A stretch of DNA of 64,000 nt. Source: CAVVEQ01 sp963802095. Its GTDB lineage: Bacteria > Chloroflexota > Anaerolineae > Anaerolineales > Anaerolineaceae. The notes beneath the pieces were generated by a model. The model worked only from the letters and a program-made list of their open reading frames with translations, had not been told where the DNA came from and did not search any database. A program made the translations under genes and the position numbers. Positions 46,122 through 54,448 of this stretch are shown piece by piece (the stretch's first letter is position 1; each line of letters starts with the position of its first letter). The stretch lies in the NCBI GenBank assembly GCA_963802095.1, contig CAWDHI010000007.1:186001-250000 (forward strand). The letters are read 5' to 3'.

Positions 46122-47674
46122 TCACTCCCACTCGATGGTCGCAGGGGGTTTGCCGGTTATATCGTAGACCACGCGGTTGACCCCGCGTACTTCATTTACA
46201 ATCCGGTTGGATATGCGCGCCAGGAGCCGGTGGGGAAGGGGGAACCATTCAGCAGTCATGAAATCGGATGAGCGCACGGCACGCAGGGCAATTACTTCCT
46301 GGTAGGTGCGCCCATCGCCCATCACCCCCACCGAGCGCACAGGTAGCAGAACCGCAAAAGCTTGCGAAACTGTCTTTTTTAGCGCCGGTTTTGCCCAGCA
46401 GATCCTGCACGGGCAAGTTCTCCGGTGAAAATGGCATCGGCTTCTTTAAGGATCTCGATCCGTTCGGAGGTGACTTCCCCCAGGCAGCGCACCGCCAACC
46501 CCGGTCCGGGGAAGGGCTGCCGCCAGACCATCACCTCCGGCAGTCCCAGCTCCTCGCCCACCCTGCGGACCTCGTCCTTGAACAGGCTGCGCAGCGGCTC
46601 CACCAACTGGAAGGGCATATCCTCCGGTAGGCCGCCCACGTTGTGGTGGGATTTGATGCGCTCCGAGGACTTGCTGCCTGCGCCGGAGGATTCGATCACA
46701 TCCGGGTAAATGGTGCCCTGCACCAGGAAGGGGAAATCCCCCAGCCTCGCGGCAGTTTTACGAAAGGTCTCGATGAACATGCCGCCGATCCGTTTACGCT
46801 TGGTCTCAGGATCCGTAATCCCTTTCAGCGTACCGTAGAAATCGGCGGAGGCATCCACGACCACCAGGTTCTCCCCCAGGATGGGTCGGAAAACAGCTTC
46901 CACTGCCTCGGGTTCGCCCTTACGCAGCAGGCCGGTATCGACAAACACCGCGGTTAACTGGTTGCCAACCGCTTGACGCACCAGGCTGGTGGCAATGGCA
47001 GAATCCACCCCGCCGGAAAGGGCGGAGAGCACCCTGGCCTTCCCCGCCTGCTCCCGGATGGAAGCAATCGCGTCGGTGATGATCGATGCAGGCTGCCAAT
47101 CGCCCCGGCAGCTGCAGATCTGCAAGGCGAAACGGCGCAGGATCTCCATCCCCTGCAGGGTCTGCTCCACCTCGGGGTGGAACTGGATGGCGTAGATGCG
47201 CCTCTTCTCATCTGCCATGGCTGCGATGGGGCAGGTGGCACTTTCCCCAAGGATGCGGAAACCGGGTGGCGGGCCAGCGACCTGGTCACCGTGCGACATC
47301 CAAACCGGCAGGATACCGCGAGGCAGCAGCGGGTTCTCAGCGAAACCTTTACCTTTGGCGCGTCCATATTCCCGCGCGGAGGCTTTTTCAACCCTGCCGC
47401 CAAGCGCTTGGGCAAGCGATTGCATCCCGTAGCAGATACCCAGCACGGGCACACCAGCTTCCAGCAGAGAGGCATCCAGGGCGGGAGCGCCGGGTTCGTA
47501 GATCGAACGGGGACCACCGGAGAGAATGATGCCTTTGAGTCCGCGTCTTTTCAGATCACCGCGAGTGGTTGCATGCGGGAATAGCTCGGAATAAACACCC
47601 AGCTCGCGTAACCTGCGGGTGATGAGAGCTGAATACTGCGAGCCGAAATCAATGATGGCGATCCATTCGTCCAT
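46122..47674 (-). CDS. guaA: GMP synthase (glutamine-hydrolysing), one frameshift
   Basis: About 517 residues when repaired, the family length. The glutaminase domain has the nucleophile Cys in GICYGMQSLAQ and the His/Glu pair in QFHPEVEQT. The ATP-pyrophosphatase loop is ALSGGVDSAIA. The dimerisation domain resumes in another frame with VGVMGDGRTY and ends GKPPATIEWE, the universal GuaA terminus. The break is at the four-base A run (46389-46392 on this strand's complement); one more A gives GQKPALKKTVSQAF. It converts XMP to GMP. It is 18 bases after xpt, a natural purine pairing. Confidence 0.93.
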
Positions 47675-47692
47675 GGGGTGAAGGCGTTCTTC

Positions 47693-48265
47693 CTACTCCT
47701 CGATCTCGATGCCGCCATCTTCCATACTGGCGATGCGTACCAGGGATTCAACGGGGATATTCATCGCAGAGAGATTCTCGCGTCCTTTTTCAAAGGATTT
47801 CTCGATGAGTGCGCCGATACCCACAACTTCCGCCCCGGCAGCTTCCGCCAGGCGGGCCAGCCCAAGGATGGTCATCCCCGAGGCCAGGAAGTCATCGATG
47901 ATCACCAGCTTCTCGCCGCGGGTGATGTTCTCGGGGGAGAGAATCAGCTCCACCATGCGTCCCTTGGTGTGGGAGGGCGCAAGGGTCAGAAAAACCTGGT
48001 CCGGCATGGTGACCGGCTTGACCTTGCGGGCGTAGATGACCGGGATACCGAGGTGCAGGGCGGTCATAAGAGCCGGGGCAATGCCTGAGATCTCGGCGGT
48101 GAGGATGTGCACGGGGTTGAGATGGCGAAAGCGGCGGGCGAGCTCCGCTCCGCAGGCATCCATGAGGATGGGATCCACCTGGTGGTTGATGAAACTATCC
48201 ACCTTGAGGATGCCATTTCCGAGATTCTTCCCTTCCGCCCGAACCCGATCCTTTAATGCCTGCAT
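47693..48265 (-). CDS. xpt: Xanthine phosphoribosyltransferase
   Basis: 190 residues, full length. N-terminal LKVDSFINHQVDPILM, EISGIAPALMTAL and the PRPP loop VIIDDFLASGMT match Bacillus-type Xpt. It salvages xanthine to XMP, the substrate of GuaA encoded next. An upstream purine riboswitch, common in Bacillus, was looked for in the 81-base gap to maf and is not apparent. Confidence 0.93.
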   Translation of the reverse strand: MQALKDRVRAEGKNLGNGILKVDSFINHQVDPILMDACGAELARRFRHLNPVHILTAEISGIAPALMTALHLGIPVIYARKVKPVTMPDQVFLTLAPSHTKGRMVELILSPENITRGEKLVIIDDFLASGMTILGLARLAEAAGAEVVGIGALIEKSFEKGRENLSAMNIPVESLVRIASMEDGGIEIEE

Positions 48266-48346
48266 ACCTACCTCCTGCGTTGTTTGGATGATAGATAATA
48301 TTAGATTTCTTTAAGGGAATCGTCAACCAAAAAGCGCTGTGTTAGA

Positions 48347-49024
48347 ATGATTTTCATGTTTTTCCCCCCGATTGCCCTGGCATCCAGATCTCCACGCCGG
48401 CGGGAAATGCTATCCTGGCTGGGGTTGCCATTCGAAAGCCTGGATGGTTCGATCGACGAGACTCCCTTGCCCGGTGAAGACCCGCGCGGGCATGTACTTC
48501 GGGTTGCGGAGGAGAAAGCCCAGGCAGCGGCCAGGGAACTGGAAGGTAATTGGACGATCATCTCCGCCGATACCGTTGTGGTGGATGAAGGTACCATTCT
48601 GGGAAAACCCGCAAACGCGGAGGATGCTGCCAGGCTCCTTGAAAAACTGAGCGGCCGCGAGCACTTTGTGGACACGGGTCTTATCATCTATAATCTGGAC
48701 GACCGCAGCTTTAAAAAGACTTTGTGCGAATCCAGGGTTCAGATGCGATCCATTACCTCTGAGGAGATCCTGGATTACGTCAGCAGCGGTGACCCGTTGG
48801 ATAAGGCCGGGGCGTATGCCATCCAGAACCGCAATTTCAACCCGGTACCCGAATTCTCCGGGTGCATGGCAAACGTAATGGGTCTGCCGCTTTGCCACCT
48901 GCTGAGGGAATTGAAGGATCGAAGGGTTCTCATCAGGAAAAATCCCCCAGAGGTTTGCAATGAGCAGCTTGGTTACGACTGCCCCATTTGGGAGAGGGTC
49001 CTTGCCGGAGAAGAAATAGGCTAA
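48347..49024 (+). CDS. maf: Maf-family nucleotide pyrophosphatase
   Basis: 225 residues. Signature ALASRSPRRREML, then SADTVVVDEGTILGKP, then the DKAGAYAIQ region. It hydrolyses non-canonical or pyrimidine nucleoside triphosphates (house-cleaning). The last about 25 residues (C-x-E-Q-L-G-Y-D-C) extend past the usual end. The start may be 48347 or the ATG at 48356. Divergent from xpt. The PBP gene follows after 28 bases with its own strong GGAGGA site. Confidence 0.9.
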   Translation: MIFMFFPPIALASRSPRRREMLSWLGLPFESLDGSIDETPLPGEDPRGHVLRVAEEKAQAAARELEGNWTIISADTVVVDEGTILGKPANAEDAARLLEKLSGREHFVDTGLIIYNLDDRSFKKTLCESRVQMRSITSEEILDYVSSGDPLDKAGAYAIQNRNFNPVPEFSGCMANVMGLPLCHLLRELKDRRVLIRKNPPEVCNEQLGYDCPIWERVLAGEEIG

Positions 49025-49052
49025 GAGCTTGGCATAATTGCCAGGAGGAATC

Positions 49053-51248
49053 ATGAAGGTCTTTCGTTTATTAATCCTGTTACCAATCATTCTGGCCGCC
49101 TGTGGAGGGGGGAATACCCCCGAAATTACCGAAGGGCCACAGCCGACAGCCACTTCCAGCCTTCCTACTCCGGTTGTGGATATCACCGATACACCCAACG
49201 CGCAGGATGCCGCGGCGGCATTCCTGACTGCCTGGCAGAACAATAATTTTGAGGGGATGTACGATTTCCTCAGCGGTGCCAGCCGGGACGCGATCTCCAA
49301 AGAGGACTTCACTAAAAAGTACCAGGAATTTTCCCGTAACCTGACCCTGCAAAAAATTGATTTTTCGATCCCTTCCTCGTTAACCAATCCTTCTTCGGCG
49401 CAAGTTGGTTACAGTGTGGATTACACGACGGCGTTACTGGGAGACCTGAACCGGCAAATGGTGATGAACCTGGTACTGGAGGGCGGCGCATGGAAGGTGC
49501 AGTGGAACGACGGGCTGATGATGCCCGAGTTGGAGGGCGGCAATAAACTTTCCCTGGACGTGCAATGGCCTTCCCGCGGCAATATCTATGACCGCAAAGG
49601 GGAGGTTCTGGCCACCAATGCGGATGCCTATGCCCTGGGTGTTGTTCCCGGGCAGGTCGCCGAAGGCATGATGCCGGAGGTGGTGGCGCAACTGGCGCTG
49701 CTCACCGGGCGCACCGCGCAATCGATCGATGCCGATATCCAGTCTTCCCAGGCGGATTGGTATGTTCCGATTGGAGAAGTGAACCGCTCGATCGTGGATA
49801 AAAAATTCGAATATCTAAGCACCCTGGAGGGATTGAAAATATCCCTCTATAACGGCCGCTTCTACCCGGATTCCCTCGCACCCCAAACAGTGGGGTATGT
49901 ACAATCCATTTTCCCCGAACAGATCGACGAATACCGGTTGAAGGGGTACGCCGGGGATGAGACCGTGGGTCAATACGGGCTGGAGCAATGGGCCGAGGAT
50001 ATCCTGGCCGGAAAACCGAGCGCATCGTTATATGTGATCCGCCCGGACGGTTCGGTTGTTACCCGTTTGATCGAGGTGGACTCCAAGGCTCCCAAGGATA
50101 TCTACACAACCCTGGATGCTCCACTTCAGAAGGTTGCCCAGAAATCCCTGGATGGGTTCTCGGGAGCGATCATCGTGCTGGAGAAGAACACAGGCCGGGT
50201 GCTGGCCATGGCTTCCTCCCCCAACATGGATTCCAACCTGTTCGTCGCCGGGAACGTCAATAACAGCCAGTTGGGTAACCTCTTAAACGATGGCAGCAAC
50301 CGGTTGCTCAACCGTGCAGCACAGGGCGTTTACCCACTCGGATCAGTCTTCAAGATCATCACTATGGCTGCGGCATTGGAAAGCGAAGTTTTCAAACCGG
50401 ATTCAAAATATGATTGCCAGAACACCTGGACAGAGATTCCCAATTTGACCCTTGAAAACTGGACCCTGGCAAAAGGACTTCCACCGGACGGGATCCTGAC
50501 CCTGGTGGAGGGTTTGATGCGCTCCTGTAACCCCTGGTTCTATCATGCCGGGTTGGAGCTCTTCCGGCAGAAAGGCGCATTTTACCTTGCCAATATCGCC
50601 AATGGTTTTGGCCTGGGAAATGGAACCGGCATCGAAGCCATTGTAGATGACGCTGGCCAGATCCCGAACCCCCAGGATGATGGCGCAGCTGCCCAGCAAG
50701 GAATTGGCCAGGGAGAAATGCTGGTCACTCCTCTGCAAACCGCCAAATTCATCGAGGCGGTGAGCAATGGCGGCAAACTGCATGTACCGCAGATCATTGA
50801 AAAGATCGTTTCCCCGGACGGGAGTGAGGGAAATACGTTGAAAGTCCAGGAATCCGGCGAGCTGCCGGTTTCCAAAGAGACCCTGGAAACGGTTCAATCC
50901 GCCATGCGCATGGTGGTCAAGGAGCAGCGGGGAACTGCCCACCGCGCCATGATGGGACTGGCCATTCCAGTCTTTGGAAAGACGGGAACCGCGCAAAACC
51001 CGGGTGGGGATGCCCACGCCTGGTTTGGCGGATATACCGCGGCAAACATTGAAAACCAGCCCGATATCATCGTGGTAGTGATTGTGGAGAACGCCGGTCA
51101 GGGTTCCGAAATCGCCGCTCCTATCTTCCGCCGCATGGTGGAAAAATACTTCGGGCTTCCGCTGGCGCTATTCCCATGGGAATCCGCGTATTATGTAACC
51201 CGCACACCCACCCCCGAAGGCGGGGCCGTGGAAACGCCGCAGCCTTAA
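49053..51248 (+). CDS. Lipoprotein penicillin-binding protein (MecA-N/PBP2a-like transpeptidase)
   Basis: 731 residues. Instead of a signal-anchor helix, the N-terminus ends in a lipobox (LPIILAACGGG) with a Thr/Pro linker. An NTF2-like MecA_N domain follows (about 50-165; AAAFLTAWQNNNFEGMYDFL), then a PBP dimerisation domain (SRGNIYDRKGEVLATN). The transpeptidase has SxxK in PLGSVFKI (Ser near 431), SxN in RSCNP and KTGT near 643. Class B PBPs of Gram-positives have this layout. It cross-links peptidoglycan outside the membrane. Start from CAGGAGGAATC. Confidence 0.9.
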   Translation: MKVFRLLILLPIILAACGGGNTPEITEGPQPTATSSLPTPVVDITDTPNAQDAAAAFLTAWQNNNFEGMYDFLSGASRDAISKEDFTKKYQEFSRNLTLQKIDFSIPSSLTNPSSAQVGYSVDYTTALLGDLNRQMVMNLVLEGGAWKVQWNDGLMMPELEGGNKLSLDVQWPSRGNIYDRKGEVLATNADAYALGVVPGQVAEGMMPEVVAQLALLTGRTAQSIDADIQSSQADWYVPIGEVNRSIVDKKFEYLSTLEGLKISLYNGRFYPDSLAPQTVGYVQSIFPEQIDEYRLKGYAGDETVGQYGLEQWAEDILAGKPSASLYVIRPDGSVVTRLIEVDSKAPKDIYTTLDAPLQKVAQKSLDGFSGAIIVLEKNTGRVLAMASSPNMDSNLFVAGNVNNSQLGNLLNDGSNRLLNRAAQGVYPLGSVFKIITMAAALESEVFKPDSKYDCQNTWTEIPNLTLENWTLAKGLPPDGILTLVEGLMRSCNPWFYHAGLELFRQKGAFYLANIANGFGLGNGTGIEAIVDDAGQIPNPQDDGAAAQQGIGQGEMLVTPLQTAKFIEAVSNGGKLHVPQIIEKIVSPDGSEGNTLKVQESGELPVSKETLETVQSAMRMVVKEQRGTAHRAMMGLAIPVFGKTGTAQNPGGDAHAWFGGYTAANIENQPDIIVVVIVENAGQGSEIAAPIFRRMVEKYFGLPLALFPWESAYYVTRTPTPEGGAVETPQP

Positions 51249-51259
51249 CCCCGGACCTC

Positions 51260-52162
51260 GTGGAAACCATCCCTGGCCGGGTCATCCGGCTGCAATCTGG
51301 TTTTTATACCGTCCAAACGAACGAGGGTTCGGTCGTCTGCCAATTGCGGGGAAGGTTGAAGCGGCGGACCGTTCAGGAGGAAGTGGTTGCGGTGGGCGAC
51401 GAGGTGGAGATCATGCTCCTGCCCGAAGGCAGCGGCATGATCGAATCCATTCTCCCGCGTAAAAATAGCTTTTCCCGTTTGGATCCCCAACCAAAAGGTT
51501 TTTACAGGCAGATCCTCCTGGCCAACCCGGACCAGGTTGTGCTGGTTTTCGCCTGCACCCAGCCCGAACCGCACCTGCGCATGCTGGACCGCTTCCTGGT
51601 GGTAGCGGAAAAGAATGAAATCCCGGCTGTGATCGTGGGCAACAAGGTGGACCTGGTCGGGGAGGAGATCGCGGTGGAGATTTTTTCTGCCTATCCACCC
51701 CTGGGGTACAAGGTGCTTCTTACCTCCACTATTACTGGAAAAGGCATCGAATCCCTTAAGGATTTGCTTGGCGGAAAGGTTACTGCGCTGGCGGGGCCAT
51801 CTGGTGTGGGGAAAACGAGCCTGCTGAACCATATTCAGCCCGGGTTGGGGTTGAAAGTGCGCGAGGTGTACGAACGACAGGAGCAAAAAGGGCGTCATAC
51901 AACCAATGTACGCGAAATGTTCCCGATAACGGGCGGAGGGTACGTGGCCGATTTACCCGGCTTACGCAGCCTGGCGCTCTGGGATACCCAGCCAGAGGAA
52001 CTGGATGGTTACTTCCCCGAGCTGCGCGGGCTTGTTTCGGACTGCCAGTTCAATGATTGCACTCACCGGGATGAACCCGGCTGCGCAGTGATCCAGGCGG
52101 TGGAAGCGGGAAGCGTTGACCCCGATCGGTATGAATCTTACCTGCGCCTACGCTTTGGTTGA
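51260..52162 (+). CDS. rsgA: Ribosome small-subunit-dependent GTPase A
   Basis: 300 residues from a GTG at 51260, 11 bases after the PBP stop. A longer frame starting at 51176 would overlap the PBP gene by 73 bases. An N-terminal OB-fold leads into a circularly permuted GTPase (G4 NKVD before G1 GPSGVGKTSL, then G3 DLPGL). The zinc motif CQFNDCTHRDEPGC follows. It assists late 30S maturation. No clear ribosome site is seen, so coupling to the PBP gene is likely. Confidence 0.93.
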   Translation: METIPGRVIRLQSGFYTVQTNEGSVVCQLRGRLKRRTVQEEVVAVGDEVEIMLLPEGSGMIESILPRKNSFSRLDPQPKGFYRQILLANPDQVVLVFACTQPEPHLRMLDRFLVVAEKNEIPAVIVGNKVDLVGEEIAVEIFSAYPPLGYKVLLTSTITGKGIESLKDLLGGKVTALAGPSGVGKTSLLNHIQPGLGLKVREVYERQEQKGRHTTNVREMFPITGGGYVADLPGLRSLALWDTQPEELDGYFPELRGLVSDCQFNDCTHRDEPGCAVIQAVEAGSVDPDRYESYLRLRFG

Positions 52163-52171
52163 TGGCTACGA

Positions 52172-52177
52172 TATAAT
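52172..52177 (+). promoter_or_regulatory. -10 element giving an almost leaderless mRNA
   Basis: TATAAT ends 8 bases before the ATG of the first binding-protein gene. Transcription would therefore start within a few bases of the start codon. No Shine-Dalgarno sequence lies between. The -35 is poor. Confidence 0.5.
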
Positions 52178-52185
52178 CTAGGACC

Positions 52186-54138
52186 ATGCATAAGATAAGC
52201 ATCCGCACTCCCGTCTTGATAATTCTCGCTGCTGCAGCGCTGGCTGCCTGTACGCAGCAGGGTTTGTTCTCCGCGCCGACCACCCCCACGCCGGAACCCA
52301 CCGCCACCGCAACGCCCATCCCCGAGCGGCTTCTCACCATTTGCCTTGGTCAGGAGCCTTCCTCTCTTTATATCTACAACGGGAGCGGGCGCGCGATGTG
52401 GTCTGTGTTGGAAGCCATCTACGACGGCCCGATCGACACACGCGGGTACGCATCTTTCCCGGTGATCCTGGATAAATTGCCCTCGCTTGCAGATGGCGAC
52501 GCTTCCGCCCAGCCGATGCCTCTGCAGGCTGGAGATATGGTGGTCGATGTGGATGGCCGGTTGCTGCCCCTGGAGCAAGGCGTCACCGTTTTCCCCTCCG
52601 GCTGCACGGATAGCTCCTGCATGGTTACCTGGGATGGCAGCTCGCCGATATCCGTGGACAGATTGATTGCAACATACCGCTTAAAACCTGGGATCAAGTG
52701 GTCGGATGGCGAACCGCTCACGGCAAACGATTCAATTTTCTCATTTAATATCGCCGCCGACCCCGATACCCCAGTGATCAAACAATCGAGCGACCTCACC
52801 GAGGTTTATGAAGTGGTGGACGAGCGAACAGTGCGCTGGATCGGAAAACCGGGACTTCAGGTGAATGACTTTGCTGATTTCTTCTGGATCCCGCTCCCGG
52901 AGCATCTCCTGGGAGAACTAACCGCCGCTGAACTGCAAACTTCCGCACTCACCAACCAGCAGCCGATTGGCTGGGGGCCCTTCAAGATCGATGAATGGAT
53001 CCAAGGAGATCACATCCGCCTGGTGAAGAACCCGGATTACTTCCGTGCCAGCGAAGGTTTATCGAAGTTTGACGTGCTTGTCATTCGTTTTTTAGGGGAT
53101 ATCGCTGATAACAACGTTGCTGCACAGCTAACCGGCGTATGCGATATCGTCGATCAAACAACCCGGCTGGAGGAACAGACCCAGATCATCCGGGACGCAG
53201 AGCTAAAGAACAAGATCCAGGTCTACAGCGGGCTCGGCCCGGAATGGGAACATCTGGCGATAGGGATCAAACCCTCCAGTTACGATGATGGCATCCAAAC
53301 CAGCCAGGGCGACAGACCGGATTTCTTCGGGGATAAACGCACCCGCCAGGCCCTTGCCTATTGCCTTGACCGCGACAAGGCGGTGGTGGAGGCTTTCAAC
53401 AACCTTACCAAAACTGCCAACAGCTACCTTCCACCCACGCACCCGCTCTATGATTCCAGCCTGCCTGCTTACGGCTTCGATCCGGAGGTGGGGATGAAGC
53501 TGCTGGATGAAACCGGTTGGAAGGACCTGGATGGCGACCCTGCCACCCCGCGCACTGCACAGGGTATTCCCAACATCCCGGAAGGAACCCCGTTCAGCGT
53601 TTCGTATGTAACCACCGATTCAGCGCAACATATCAAAGCTGCGGAGGTATTCAAGGCTTCCCTGGCGACCTGCGGCATTGAGATCACTGTGAATCCTCTG
53701 ACACCGGATAAACTTTACGCGCCGGGAGCGGAAGGGGTGATGTTCGGACGTAACTTCGACCTGGCCCAATTCGCCTGGGCAGTGGGAGAGATCCCTCCCT
53801 GCTTCCTGTATTTGAGTACCGAGATCCCATCCGTGGCGAACAACTGGCTTGGAGAGGAGTTTGGTGGGGCAAATATCACCGGGTACGCAAACGCTGATTT
53901 CGATATCGCTTGCAAGCAATCGATCGGCGCGGGGCTGGCATCCGCTATCAATCCGGAAGCAGCCCGGATGGCGATGGGAATCCTGGCCGCGGACCTGGCG
54001 GATATCCCTCTTTTCTACCAGCCAAAGATCGCTATCTCTCGGCCGGATCTGTGCGGGCTCGATATGGATATAAGTTCCCGAAGCGAATTCTGGAACTTGG
54101 AGAACCTGGATTACGGGGAAAATTGCCCTGCAGAGTAG
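52186..54138 (+). CDS. ABC importer binding protein, family 5 (dipeptide/oligopeptide type)
   Basis: 650 residues. The lipobox AAAALAACTQQ is followed by a Thr/Pro linker. Family order is canonical: an N-lobe (IKWSDGEPLTANDSIFSF), the hinge/GPFK segment (GWGPFKIDEWIQGDHIRL, KNPDYF), then RQALAYCLDRD in the second lobe. An insertion in the N-lobe with C-x5-C may be disulfide-bonded. It captures peptides or a similar substrate for the permease encoded 3 kb downstream. A second binding-protein gene follows, so it is not the only receptor of the system. Confidence 0.88.
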   Translation: MHKISIRTPVLIILAAAALAACTQQGLFSAPTTPTPEPTATATPIPERLLTICLGQEPSSLYIYNGSGRAMWSVLEAIYDGPIDTRGYASFPVILDKLPSLADGDASAQPMPLQAGDMVVDVDGRLLPLEQGVTVFPSGCTDSSCMVTWDGSSPISVDRLIATYRLKPGIKWSDGEPLTANDSIFSFNIAADPDTPVIKQSSDLTEVYEVVDERTVRWIGKPGLQVNDFADFFWIPLPEHLLGELTAAELQTSALTNQQPIGWGPFKIDEWIQGDHIRLVKNPDYFRASEGLSKFDVLVIRFLGDIADNNVAAQLTGVCDIVDQTTRLEEQTQIIRDAELKNKIQVYSGLGPEWEHLAIGIKPSSYDDGIQTSQGDRPDFFGDKRTRQALAYCLDRDKAVVEAFNNLTKTANSYLPPTHPLYDSSLPAYGFDPEVGMKLLDETGWKDLDGDPATPRTAQGIPNIPEGTPFSVSYVTTDSAQHIKAAEVFKASLATCGIEITVNPLTPDKLYAPGAEGVMFGRNFDLAQFAWAVGEIPPCFLYLSTEIPSVANNWLGEEFGGANITGYANADFDIACKQSIGAGLASAINPEAARMAMGILAADLADIPLFYQPKIAISRPDLCGLDMDISSRSEFWNLENLDYGENCPAE

Positions 54139-54276
54139 TCCAGACAAATGGAAAATACCTGCTAAAAAACGAAAAAAGTATTGTATACTTGAAAAACCTT
54201 ATCCTTGGAATTCATTCTGGTTACGCAACGCTGCCTTCATTGCAGCCAGTAGACTCGATCAAGGAAAGGTGACTGC

Positions 54277-54305
54277 TTGACTTTGGTTTTTCGTTATGCT
54301 ACACT
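54277..54305 (+). promoter_or_regulatory. Promoter and 140-base leader of the second binding protein
   Basis: The 310 bases before the gene hold TTGACT (54277-54282), a 17-base spacer and TACACT (54300-54305), the best sigma70-type pair in the window. The leader contains a perfect anti-16S match, AAGGAGGTGAT (54365-54375), 73 bases ahead of the start codon. The functional site GGAGGA is at 54435-54440. Confidence 0.65.
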
Positions 54306-54448
54306 TTTTTTGCTCTCTAGAGGTATATTTGGTGAGTAATCGTAGCATCCCCGTTTGGCAAGCGAAGGAGGTGATTTCCTAAAGCTGATTTTTCGATTTA
54401 AGCAAGCAGCAAGAAAAAACCAAAACATTTTGATGGAGGAGATTGATC

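Noticed and set aside
46375..46404. Two separate frameshifts in guaA
   Set aside because: A single missing A in the four-base run at 46389-46392 restores the whole C-terminus, which is simpler.
48266..48346. Possible purine riboswitch upstream of xpt
   Set aside because: The gap is only 81 bases and shows neither the three-way junction stems nor a terminator/antiterminator pair.
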